Assembly (NCBI GenBank): GCA_028287785.1
Contig: JAQBOZ010000018.1
Span: 62,001 to 126,000, forward strand
DNA: 64,000 nucleotides
Direction of reading: 5' to 3'
From: Chlorobiota bacterium
GTDB taxonomy: Bacteria > Bacteroidota > Ignavibacteria > OLB7
The notes under the pieces were generated by a model. That model ran no database searches, was not told where the DNA came from, and worked only from the letters and a program-made list of their open reading frames with translations. Numbering within the stretch: the first letter of the stretch is position 1; every line of letters begins with the position of its first letter. Positions 8,000-15,713 of the stretch are shown here, one piece after another. The translations under genes and the position numbers were made by a program.

Positions 8000-9826
8000 T
8001 CACAACCCGATCAGCGCGATACGGTTGGCAACCGCCGCCGCCGTGGCGTCGGGGTCAAGGATCACCCGGACGGTGGCAACGTTTCCGATGGAGATCCGGG
8101 CATCCACCGTCCTCGGCGCCCCATCGCGGACGAACGTGAAGCCGGTGACATCATCCAGCGTGGCGATCACATCGACGTACGCGGGGAGGACCTGTCGTGG
8201 ATCGATCGGCCCCGTGCTGGTCACCACCTGCGTGATGACATCGCCAACCCGCATACCCATCTTATCGGCCGATCCACCCGGCGTAAGCGCGATGATCCGC
8301 CAGCCGCTGTCGGCGCGTTCGTACTCCCCTCCCAGCGTCGGCTTCTCCTTGTACTCCGTGACGATCTTCAGGCCGATGGCGGGAAGATACTGATCGAACG
8401 GAAGGGGATCGGTCCCGGCGATATAGCGATCGTAGAACTCGGAGAGTCGCGCGCCGGTGGCCCGCTCGATGATCGGGATGATCTCCTGATCGGTGAAGGT
8501 CTTTCCGGTTTTTCCGTACTCCTGGTTGAAGTAGCGCATGGCATCGTCCAGGCTCTTCGCGTTGCCGGTCTGCGAGCGGATGGCCGCGTCCATCAGAAGG
8601 CCGATCAGCGGCCCCTTGCTGTAGAGCGGGAGGATCTCCATCACCGGCACCTCCGATATCTTCATGCTCAGATCGGCGATCGCCTGCTCCTGCTTTTTCC
8701 CACGGCCCCCCGCCACCTCCTGCGAAAGGACCGCGAGCGCGGTGGCGGGATCGGCAAGACCATTTCTTCTCAGGAGCAACTGCGCGTAGTACTCGGTAAA
8801 CCCCTCGGCAAACCAGAGGGACGCGGTGCGTGGCGGGCTCTGATAATCGAACGGGCCAAGCTGCGCCACGTGCGCGCGCTTCGGGCTCCAGAGATGCCAG
8901 TACTCATGGGCGATCACCGGCAGCAGGCCATCCACCGTGCCGGCCCCTTCAAGCGGCATCCGGTACGTTGAGCTGTTCCGGTGTTCCAGCGCGCCGAAGT
9001 TGTTATCGCCCAGCTTCGGCTCCACCAGATAATGCTGGAAGAGATAGCGGTTGTACGGCATGTCGCCGAAGAAATCGGAGATGATGGTGACAGCCTTCCG
9101 CGTGGCCTCGGCAAGCTGGGCGGAGGTCTTCGCGCTCAACGCCCGCGGCGCGGTGACGGTGATGATGTGCGGCTTCCCCTTGATGACCACCTCAATGCGC
9201 TGGAACTTCCCCATCTGCACCGGCGCGTCCACCAGCTCATCGTAATCGTGGGCCAGGTAGTTGTTCCTGCCGGCGGCCGGATCGAGCGCCACCGCCAGAT
9301 CCCAGCCTTTCGGGGGCTCGTAGCCGACGCTGTAGGGGATGTCCTTGTATCCATCCGGGTAGCCGAAGATGGCGGGGGTGTTGGCGAACGCGAAATCCTT
9401 CTCGATATCGGAAAGGCCGAACCAGAGCGATTTCGGGGTGAAGCCGATATCATGCACCCGGTAGGCGATACGGATGGCGCGATCGCGGCCGATGATCAGG
9501 AATGTGCTGGTATCGGCGCGCACCACCTTCAGCCCGCGCCCCGTGCTGGAGGTCGCGGTAAAAGCGGAGACATAGCCGCCGAAGTTCATGATGTCGTAGG
9601 CGCCGGGGCCCCAGATCGGGAAATGGAAGATGATGGTATCGCGCCCGATGTTGTTCAGCGTGCCGGTCACAAGGAATGTCCGCGCCTGAGGGTTTACAGC
9701 GACGTGATATCCCACCGATGGCGCGTCCGTCGGCGGCGCCTGCTGCGCGTGGCTTCGGCCGGGATGGCCGATCAGGATAAGCGAGAGGAACGCGAGCAGC
9801 GGGGCGCGGAAGCGAAGTGCGTGCAT
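8000..9826 (-). CDS. M61 (glycyl aminopeptidase-like) family metallopeptidase with PDZ domain
   Basis: 608 residues from the ATG at 9826, chosen because it opens a signal peptide (MHALRFRAPLLAFLSLILIG...SHAQQ). The N-terminal half is a beta-sandwich-like region. The zinc motif is HEYWH at 307-311, in a VIAHEYWHLWSPKR context typical of M61, followed by the second-Glu helix LWFAEGFTEYYAQLLLRR. A PDZ domain sits near the C-terminus (GWRIIALTPGGSADKMGMRVGDVITQV). Thus a periplasmic or surface metallopeptidase; M61 enzymes release small N-terminal residues, but specificity here is unknown. It follows the thioredoxin-fold gene on the same strand but is separated from it by a terminator-like hairpin. 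Confidence 0.9.
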   Translation of the reverse strand: MHALRFRAPLLAFLSLILIGHPGRSHAQQAPPTDAPSVGYHVAVNPQARTFLVTGTLNNIGRDTIIFHFPIWGPGAYDIMNFGGYVSAFTATSSTGRGLKVVRADTSTFLIIGRDRAIRIAYRVHDIGFTPKSLWFGLSDIEKDFAFANTPAIFGYPDGYKDIPYSVGYEPPKGWDLAVALDPAAGRNNYLAHDYDELVDAPVQMGKFQRIEVVIKGKPHIITVTAPRALSAKTSAQLAEATRKAVTIISDFFGDMPYNRYLFQHYLVEPKLGDNNFGALEHRNSSTYRMPLEGAGTVDGLLPVIAHEYWHLWSPKRAHVAQLGPFDYQSPPRTASLWFAEGFTEYYAQLLLRRNGLADPATALAVLSQEVAGGRGKKQEQAIADLSMKISEVPVMEILPLYSKGPLIGLLMDAAIRSQTGNAKSLDDAMRYFNQEYGKTGKTFTDQEIIPIIERATGARLSEFYDRYIAGTDPLPFDQYLPAIGLKIVTEYKEKPTLGGEYERADSGWRIIALTPGGSADKMGMRVGDVITQVVTSTGPIDPRQVLPAYVDVIATLDDVTGFTFVRDGAPRTVDARISIGNVATVRVILDPDATAAAVANRIALIGL

Positions 9827-9850
9827 GGAGAAGGAGAACTGAATGATAGA

Positions 9851-9882
9851 CAAAGGGAGCACCGTGGTTGATGCTCCCTTTG
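9851..9882 (-). terminator. Intrinsic terminator-like hairpin after the thioredoxin-fold gene
   Basis: CAAAGGGAGCA at 9851-9861 and TGCTCCCTTTG at 9872-9882 form an 11-bp perfect stem with a 10-base loop. Reading on the minus strand, it follows the stop at 9983 and precedes the M61 start at 9826, with a TTTGTCTAT tail, so it most likely ends the 11832-to-9983 transcript. Confidence 0.7.
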
Positions 9883-9982
9883 TGATGATTTCAGAGGGAT
9901 GGGCGGACGGCCCTTTCCGATCGTGATCGCGGGCCGTTCGGGAGATCATGCCCGGACGGCTCGATGGCGGATATCGCCCGGC

Positions 9983-10480
9983 CTATTTGCCGTTCGCGGC
10001 GGCCGCGTAATCCTCCCACTTCGTGGTCTTGTAGGCTCCATCGCCGAAATACTTCAGGATGCGGAGGAACTCCGCGGACTTGATATAGCCGGGGACCGAT
10101 GTGAGCACCTTGCCGTCCTTATCGAAGAAGACCGTTGCCGGATAGCCGTGGATGCCAAGCGCCTGGCCGAACTCCCCCTGTGTGTATTCCTTCCCCTCGT
10201 AGGTCAGCTTCCCGTCCTTTTCGGGGTTCATCTTGCTGGGGATGAAATGCTGGTTCAGATAGGCCCTGACCGTGCTGTCGGCATAGGTATCCTTATCCAT
10301 CCGCTTGCACCATCCGCACCAGTCGGTATAGACATCCAGGACAATCAGCTTCTCCTGCTTCGGCGCATCCTCCAGCGCCTGCGCGATGGTCTTCCATTCC
10401 AGTTCCGATGGATTCGCGTTCATTGTATGTGCAATGAGTGATGCGGCAGCGACCGCAACCGCAATGATGAGTTTTTTCAT
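9983..10480 (-). CDS. Exported thioredoxin-fold protein
   Basis: 165 residues with an N-terminal signal (MKKLIIAVAVAAASLIAHTMNA). The thioredoxin-fold core is clear: LIVLDVYTDWCGWCKRMDKDTYAD carries a CGWC redox pair, and GIHGYPATVFFDKDGKVL carries the cis-Pro loop. It resembles short periplasmic thioredoxins that reduce or isomerise disulfides in exported proteins. The lysine after the CXXC and the DUF255-like TYAD context are typical of the SoxW/thioredoxin_7 type. It lies 56 bases downstream of the secreted protein at 10537-11832, so the two are probably co-transcribed. Confidence 0.87.
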   Translation of the reverse strand: MKKLIIAVAVAAASLIAHTMNANPSELEWKTIAQALEDAPKQEKLIVLDVYTDWCGWCKRMDKDTYADSTVRAYLNQHFIPSKMNPEKDGKLTYEGKEYTQGEFGQALGIHGYPATVFFDKDGKVLTSVPGYIKSAEFLRILKYFGDGAYKTTKWEDYAAAANGK

Positions 10481-10536
10481 GTGATCGCTCCGTTGGTTGT
10501 TATAAGCATCGTGCCAATCCGGAACCTGTGGGAGTA

Positions 10537-11832
10537 TCAGGTTTTCTGCTTCTTCTTCTTTGCCGAAGGGAAGAGAATGTTGTTCAATATAAGCCTGTAG
10601 CCGGGAGAATTCTTATGGAGCGATAAATCCGTGGGCGGGTCGTTGACGGCGTGCTGATAATCCTCGGGATCGTGCCCGCCGTAGAATGTGAACGTCCCCC
10701 TGCCGAAGTTTCCGGTGATATACTTCACCTCATCGGACCCCTCCCGCTCCCCGAGAATCGTGATGCTCTTCTTGATGAACCGCTTGTGAAAGCCGGTCGT
10801 CTGCCCCAGAAATCCCCGCACCACGCCGGTATGACACTGCGTGAGCATCGATGGGACGGGATCGAACTTGGCCGAGAAATCGAACAGGGTAAAGGCGTCA
10901 GTCTCCGCGTTCGACATGAAGTTCGGCTGGATATCGATATCCGAGTACTCGTAGATGTACGGGTTCATCTCCAGCGAAAAGTTCTCGAAGGCAAGCGTCT
11001 GGGAGAAATCGAGCTGCTTCTGCGCGCCGGCCGCCGGGGGATCGCCATCGAACACGACATCGCAGATATCGGTGTTCTGCGCCGCCAGCGCGATATCATA
11101 GGAATCGGTGGCCGAGCACATCGCGAAGAGGAATCCGCCGCCGGCGACGTATTTCTTGATCTCCTGCGCCACCGCCAGCTTCAGCCTGGAGACCTTGCCG
11201 TAGCCAAGCTCCTTCGCCGTCTGTTCGAGCATCGCCACCTGCTGGAGATACCACGGCGCGTTTGAATACTGGGCGTAGAACTTCCCGTACTGGCCGGTAA
11301 AATCCTCGTGATGAAGATGTACCCAGTCGTACTTCTTCAGCTTGCCGTCCAGCACTTCCTTGTCCCAGATCTTGTCGTACGGGATCTCCGCGTACTCCAT
11401 CACCATCGTCACGGCATCATCCCACGGCTGGAAGGTTGGTGGCACATAGACGGCGATCTTCGGCACGCTCTCCAGACGGACAACGTCCATGTTGTTCCCC
11501 TCGGCCTGCACCTCGCTGTAGATCGACGCGGCCTGTGCCCCGGAGATCCCCTGAAACGTCACGCCGCGGATTCTGCATTCGGCGGCGATCACATCGGCGT
11601 AATCCAGCATGAAGGCGCCGCTCTTGTAGTTGAGCAGCCAGTCCACCGGGAGGTTCTTCGAGAGCACCCAGTAGGCGATGCCGTAGGCCTTCAGATGATC
11701 CGCCTGGCCGTTGTCCATCGGGATCAGGATCTTGGCCTGCGCGAACGCCGTCGCCATGGCCGCGAAGAAGGCGAACATGGCGGGGATGAGAAAACGGAAC
11801 GTGCGAACCATTCGGGATCGGATCATGATCAT
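10537..11832 (-). CDS. Secreted protein of the family often labelled asparagine synthetase B (function unknown)
   Basis: 431 residues with a signal peptide (RFLIPAMFAFFAAMATAFAQA); the start could also be Met8. The mature protein begins KILIPMDNGQADHLKAYGIAYW, an opening I recognise from Bacteroidota proteins annotated asparagine synthetase B. There is no AsnB glutamine amidotransferase Cys at the N-terminus and no ATP-pyrophosphatase loop, so that name is almost certainly wrong. Conserved-looking blocks include KIAVYVPPTFQPWDDAVTM, GGGFLFAMCSATDSYDIALAA and the end GTFTFYGGHDPEDYQH; the GGGF...MCSA part suggests a ThuA/class-I amidotransferase-like flavodoxin fold. This is inference from motif style. 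It lies 19 bases downstream of hflX. Confidence 0.75.
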   Translation of the reverse strand: MIMIRSRMVRTFRFLIPAMFAFFAAMATAFAQAKILIPMDNGQADHLKAYGIAYWVLSKNLPVDWLLNYKSGAFMLDYADVIAAECRIRGVTFQGISGAQAASIYSEVQAEGNNMDVVRLESVPKIAVYVPPTFQPWDDAVTMVMEYAEIPYDKIWDKEVLDGKLKKYDWVHLHHEDFTGQYGKFYAQYSNAPWYLQQVAMLEQTAKELGYGKVSRLKLAVAQEIKKYVAGGGFLFAMCSATDSYDIALAAQNTDICDVVFDGDPPAAGAQKQLDFSQTLAFENFSLEMNPYIYEYSDIDIQPNFMSNAETDAFTLFDFSAKFDPVPSMLTQCHTGVVRGFLGQTTGFHKRFIKKSITILGEREGSDEVKYITGNFGRGTFTFYGGHDPEDYQHAVNDPPTDLSLHKNSPGYRLILNNILFPSAKKKKQKT

Positions 11833-11851
11833 TGATAATCGTTCGGCCCTC

Positions 11852-13189
11852 TCAGGCCGTTTCCTCGCTCACCTGCGGCGCAAACTGGTATTCCACATCC
11901 TCGGCCCCCGTCGCCGCCAGAATCGGCCCGAGATGATCGTGGACCTTCGGGCTGAACCGGATTTTCACGTAGGCATATTCCTCGTCGAACGCCTTCTCCA
12001 GAACATCGGCGTACTGATAGATCTTCGACAGGAGGTTATACCGGGCAATCGGGACGCGGAGGACGCGGTCGATCAGGGTCGCCTCCACCAGATCCACCAG
12101 TTTCCGGCGGAGCCCCTGGATATGGAGGCCGCGCGACGCGGAGATCGCGACCGAGTTTGGATAACGCTCCTGAAGTTCCCGTAGTGTCTCATCACCGGAC
12201 TCCAGCAGGTCCACCTTGTTGAAGACCATCACCACCGGAATCCCGCCGGCATCGATATCCTTCAGCGTCTCCTCCACCACCGCGATCTGCTCCCGCACCA
12301 CCGGCGAGGCAACATCGACCACATGGAGAAGCACGTCCGCCTCCTTCGCCTCGGCGAGGGTGGAACGGAAGCTTGCCACCAGATGCGACGGCAGCTTGCG
12401 GATAAAGCCGACGGTGTCGGACATCAGGACGGTGCGTCCGGGGGTAAGCTCCACGGCGCGGACGGTGGAATCGAGCGTGGCGAAGAGCCTGTTCTCCGCG
12501 TGAACGCCGGCGCCGGTGATCTCATTCATCAGCGTCGATTTGCCGGCGTTCGTGTAGCCGACCAGCGCCGCCCGGAACAGTTCGGTCCGCCCCTTCCGCT
12601 GCGTCTCCCGCTGCGTCTCGATCTTCTCCAGCTTCTCGCGGAGATGCGATATCCGCGAGCGGATCATCCGCCGATCCGTCTCGATCTGCGTCTCGCCCGG
12701 CCCCTTGGTGCCGATGCCTCCGAACTGTTTCGAAAGGTGGGTCCACTGCCGGGTCAGTCGCGGAAGCATGTACTGAAGCTGCGCCAGCTCCACCTGCGTC
12801 CGCGCCTCGCTGGACCGCGCCCGCTGGGCGAAGATGTCCAGAATCAGCCCGCTCCGGTCGATCACCTTCCGGTCGAGCATTTTCCCGAGGTTGCGCGCCT
12901 GCACCGGGGAGAGATCATCATCCACCACGACGAGTGTGATGTTCTCCTCCTTCACCAGCTCGGCAAGCTCCTCGATCTTCCCCTTGCCGATGAAATGCGC
13001 GCCATCCTTGCGCGGCAACCCCTGAATGATCTTGGCGATGGTGTCGGCCCCCGCCGTATCGGCGAGAAGCTCAAGTTCGGCGAGATGTTCCTGCGTCTCC
13101 TCCCTCGTCTCCGGCCACACCGTCAGGCCGATGAGAAGGGCTCGCTCGCGCTCGTTCTCCGTGATGGAGTGAAGTTGTTTCTCTGTCAA
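11852..13189 (-). CDS. hflX: Ribosome-associated GTPase HflX
   Basis: 445 residues if started at the TTG at 13189. The frame is open to 13456, but the extra N-terminus reads through the repeat at 13399-13496 and lacks any HflX similarity, so a non-ATG start is favoured; the exact codon is uncertain. The HflX-specific N-domain (HFIGKGKIEELAELV, VVDDDLSPVQARNL, DRSGLILDIFAQRARSSEARTQVELAQLQY) is followed by the GGIGTKGPGETQIETDRR linker and the G domain, with GYTNAGKST (P-loop), DTVGF (G3) and NKVD (G4). HflX splits stalled or hibernating 70S ribosomes. It probably heads a transcript continuing into 11832 and 10480. Confidence 0.93.
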   Translation of the reverse strand: MTEKQLHSITENERERALLIGLTVWPETREETQEHLAELELLADTAGADTIAKIIQGLPRKDGAHFIGKGKIEELAELVKEENITLVVVDDDLSPVQARNLGKMLDRKVIDRSGLILDIFAQRARSSEARTQVELAQLQYMLPRLTRQWTHLSKQFGGIGTKGPGETQIETDRRMIRSRISHLREKLEKIETQRETQRKGRTELFRAALVGYTNAGKSTLMNEITGAGVHAENRLFATLDSTVRAVELTPGRTVLMSDTVGFIRKLPSHLVASFRSTLAEAKEADVLLHVVDVASPVVREQIAVVEETLKDIDAGGIPVVMVFNKVDLLESGDETLRELQERYPNSVAISASRGLHIQGLRRKLVDLVEATLIDRVLRVPIARYNLLSKIYQYADVLEKAFDEEYAYVKIRFSPKVHDHLGPILAATGAEDVEYQFAPQVSEETA

Positions 13190-13398
13190 TTCAGATATGT
13201 GATTTGGGTTTGTCGCTGTCGCCGAATCGCGTGCTCGCGGCGGGCACCTTGTGGTGCGCTGTCGCCGGCACTCCACCAACGACGTTCCGCCGGTGAGAAT
13301 ATTCTCCGAAACGGGGAGATTTCCCACATGGATCTCCGGCGCTCCATACGCCAATAATACCACTTCCGCCGCTTTTGTTTTGTCCTGTAGGTGATGGT

Positions 13399-13496
13399 GT
13401 GCACAGGGCATCGCCCTGTGCACCAGATATTGCGCCCCTCCGGGGCTTGGGGGCATTCTTCCGCAAACGTCGCAGATGACGTTGCTGAACAGCCTG
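13399..13496 (-). repeat. 3'-UTR repeat (family 2), copy alpha
   Basis: On the minus strand this starts directly after the stop codon of the 13497-15653 gene (CAGGCTGTTCAGCAACGTCAT...) and ends in CCCAAGCCCCGGAGGGGCG plus a perfect hairpin (GTGCACAGGGC-3 bases-GCCCTGTGCAC at 13399-13423). The copy at 35007-35212 has the same two ends. The hairpin may act in transcription termination or mRNA 3'-end protection; no protein is encoded. Confidence 0.8.
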
Positions 13497-15653
13497 TCAG
13501 GGGTCGGGGTTGAGCGTGATGGTTCCGGCGCCGTTGACCTTCACCCAGTAGCCGCGCCCCGGATCTATCGTTGTGGAGAACTGGCTGCCGCCCAGCGTGG
13601 TGACGAACTGGGAGGCGAGCGTGGTCCCCTGCGCCGTCACGCGGCTCACCGATACGGGAATGCTCCCCCCGCCGATCAGGTTCCATCCGGGCCGCACGGC
13701 TATCACGAGCGGAACGTTGAGAAACGATCCGTGGTGCGAGATGGTGGTTGCCACGGGGAACCTGAGGAAATATCCCTCACCCACATGCATCGTGTCGGTG
13801 ATCTGATAGCCGCCGTCGTAGTGGAAGATGTTGGACGTGGCGCCGTTGAAGAAGCTGGCCGCATGGATAGTGAACGGCGCGCACGCCACCGAGGCCATGC
13901 TGAACCCGGCGGGATAGGGAATATCGTACTGAAAATCCTCCGGCGCGAGAACGCTGTCACCCGGCCGTGGGATGATGGCCGAGCCGGCATGAATCCAGAG
14001 CCGGGAAACCCTGAGCGAACGGGCGATGGAAAGACGCGTCGCCCGTGGGCCACCTGCTTCCATCCGTATCCCATCCCCCAGCCCCGCGCGAAGATCGAAC
14101 AACGGCGCCGATCCGGTCATGACGATGACACCGCTCCCCTCCACGTCCCGCTCCACCGTCAGATCGCTGTCGGCGATGATGGGCCGGCCGCCCCCCAGCT
14201 CGATCTCCCCCCGCAACGTCCCGCGGCCCGACAGCGCCAGCGTATCGGCGATGGTGAGATGCGCGGGAGGGTCGCTGGTGAACGGGCCGTCAGCCACCAG
14301 CCGCCGATCGATCACCTTCGGCATCGCCACCTTCACACGGCGGCCCGGAGCGCCGTAGCGACCACCGATCGCGGAGCCCCGGAAACCCTCGAACACCACA
14401 TCTCCCGTCACGCTCCCATGCGATGCGCCCCAGATACGAACCAGCGTATCCGAAACGAGACGGCAGCCATGTGGGATATCGCTCGTGTAGTTATGCCGGA
14501 TGCGAACGGTGTAGCGGCCGGCGTTGACGATGACATTGGAATCGAGCGGCGAGCGGGGATCGATCGACAGGCGCGGAACCACGATATCGCCCAGCAGGGT
14601 CAGCACGCCGCCGGACGGGCCGCCGTAGGCAAGGCTCGCCGTGGCATCCCAGTGTCCGCCGGTGTTGTCCAGCGTATCGCCCGGCCCGCGCATCATCACC
14701 GTGCAGTTCTCGATCGTCCCGCGATTCCGCAGCCCTCCATCGACAATCCACCGATAGCTCTCGTCGGTGGCCGAGAGCGTTCCATGCAGCAGCAGCGATC
14801 CCGCGATGATGCTTCCGCCGCTTGTGCCAATCCCATGCGCGTCGGCGCGGGCGCCGGAGTCCACCCGCACGTCGCCGATCAGGCGGGAGAAGCTGAAGCG
14901 TCGCGATGCGGCGATGGTCACGGCATGCCCGGAATCGCCGAGGACGCCGTACACGGTAAGTGGCGGCGCCCTCTTCGAGACAGGCGTGGCGGAGGGACCG
15001 ATCCGGACGTTCCCCCGCGCGCTCCCGTGTACCTCGCCGTTCAGGGTGATCGTTCCGGTGGTGGCAATGATCGATGCCTCGCCGAACCGGGATTCCGAGC
15101 TGAAGGGGCCATCGACCACCAGATCGTGCGCGCCGGCGATCAGCCTGCTTCCGGCCCCCAGCGATAGCGCGCGGACCCCCACCGACGTGCTCATCCCGAT
15201 ATCCCCCCCCGCGCCGATGTTGACCAGAAGATCGCCGAACGCGCCGTAGCCGGAGAGCGTGGATCGATCACCGGTCATCTCCACCAGCCCGCCGCCGATG
15301 ATGGCGCCGTCGTTCGCCAGATCCCCCGCCACGCGAAGTATCGCCATCCCCCCCAGCGTGAGCCAGCCCCGGTTCCAGAGCGATCCGGTGGTGATGCTCC
15401 CGCTCCGTATCGTCAGCCGCCCCCCCTCCTCGATCACGACCTCCCCCAGGTTTACCCCCTCCTGAAGCCCCGTCACCTCGTTGCCGATGACGACCGTATC
15501 TCCGGGCAGGGGAACGCCCGCGGGGGACCACTCGATGATGTCCCATCGTCCATCATCCACGCTCCTCCTGACCGTGGCATCGGCGGAAGGCCGGACGGAG
15601 AGGAGGAGGATCAGCGAGGGAAGGAGATATCGAATGATGTTGCCCATGTTCAT
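13497..15653 (-). CDS. Secreted surface protein with repetitive beta-structure and shared C-terminal GWNLI/YWVK module
   Basis: 718 residues from ATG 15653 (15647 is an alternative); signal MGNIIRYLLPSLILLLSVRPSADA. The body is rich in Gly, Val and Ile with repeating short strands (GDTVVIGNEV, GGRLTIRSGSITTGSLWNRGWLTLGG, LANDGAIIGGGLVEMTG), which suggests a beta-helix or filamentous-haemagglutinin-like solenoid; this is inference. The last ~140 residues (YDGGYQITDTMHVGEGYFLRF ... RPGWNLIGGG ... GRGYWVKVNGAGTITLNP) align with the end of the 22744-24591 protein, so they are probably a shared C-terminal domain instead of a classic T9SS tail. It lies 60 bases downstream of the TonB receptor and is likely co-transcribed with it. 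Confidence 0.85.
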   Translation of the reverse strand: MNMGNIIRYLLPSLILLLSVRPSADATVRRSVDDGRWDIIEWSPAGVPLPGDTVVIGNEVTGLQEGVNLGEVVIEEGGRLTIRSGSITTGSLWNRGWLTLGGMAILRVAGDLANDGAIIGGGLVEMTGDRSTLSGYGAFGDLLVNIGAGGDIGMSTSVGVRALSLGAGSRLIAGAHDLVVDGPFSSESRFGEASIIATTGTITLNGEVHGSARGNVRIGPSATPVSKRAPPLTVYGVLGDSGHAVTIAASRRFSFSRLIGDVRVDSGARADAHGIGTSGGSIIAGSLLLHGTLSATDESYRWIVDGGLRNRGTIENCTVMMRGPGDTLDNTGGHWDATASLAYGGPSGGVLTLLGDIVVPRLSIDPRSPLDSNVIVNAGRYTVRIRHNYTSDIPHGCRLVSDTLVRIWGASHGSVTGDVVFEGFRGSAIGGRYGAPGRRVKVAMPKVIDRRLVADGPFTSDPPAHLTIADTLALSGRGTLRGEIELGGGRPIIADSDLTVERDVEGSGVIVMTGSAPLFDLRAGLGDGIRMEAGGPRATRLSIARSLRVSRLWIHAGSAIIPRPGDSVLAPEDFQYDIPYPAGFSMASVACAPFTIHAASFFNGATSNIFHYDGGYQITDTMHVGEGYFLRFPVATTISHHGSFLNVPLVIAVRPGWNLIGGGSIPVSVSRVTAQGTTLASQFVTTLGGSQFSTTIDPGRGYWVKVNGAGTITLNPDP

Positions 15654-15713
15654 TGTATCGTGACCGGTGCCGGACTCTCCCGTCTCCATTGTGGAACGTA
15701 GAACGAAGCCGGA

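Noticed and set aside
10537-11832. Asparagine synthetase B assignment
   Set aside because: The protein is exported and lacks the N-terminal nucleophile Cys and the synthetase ATP-binding loop.
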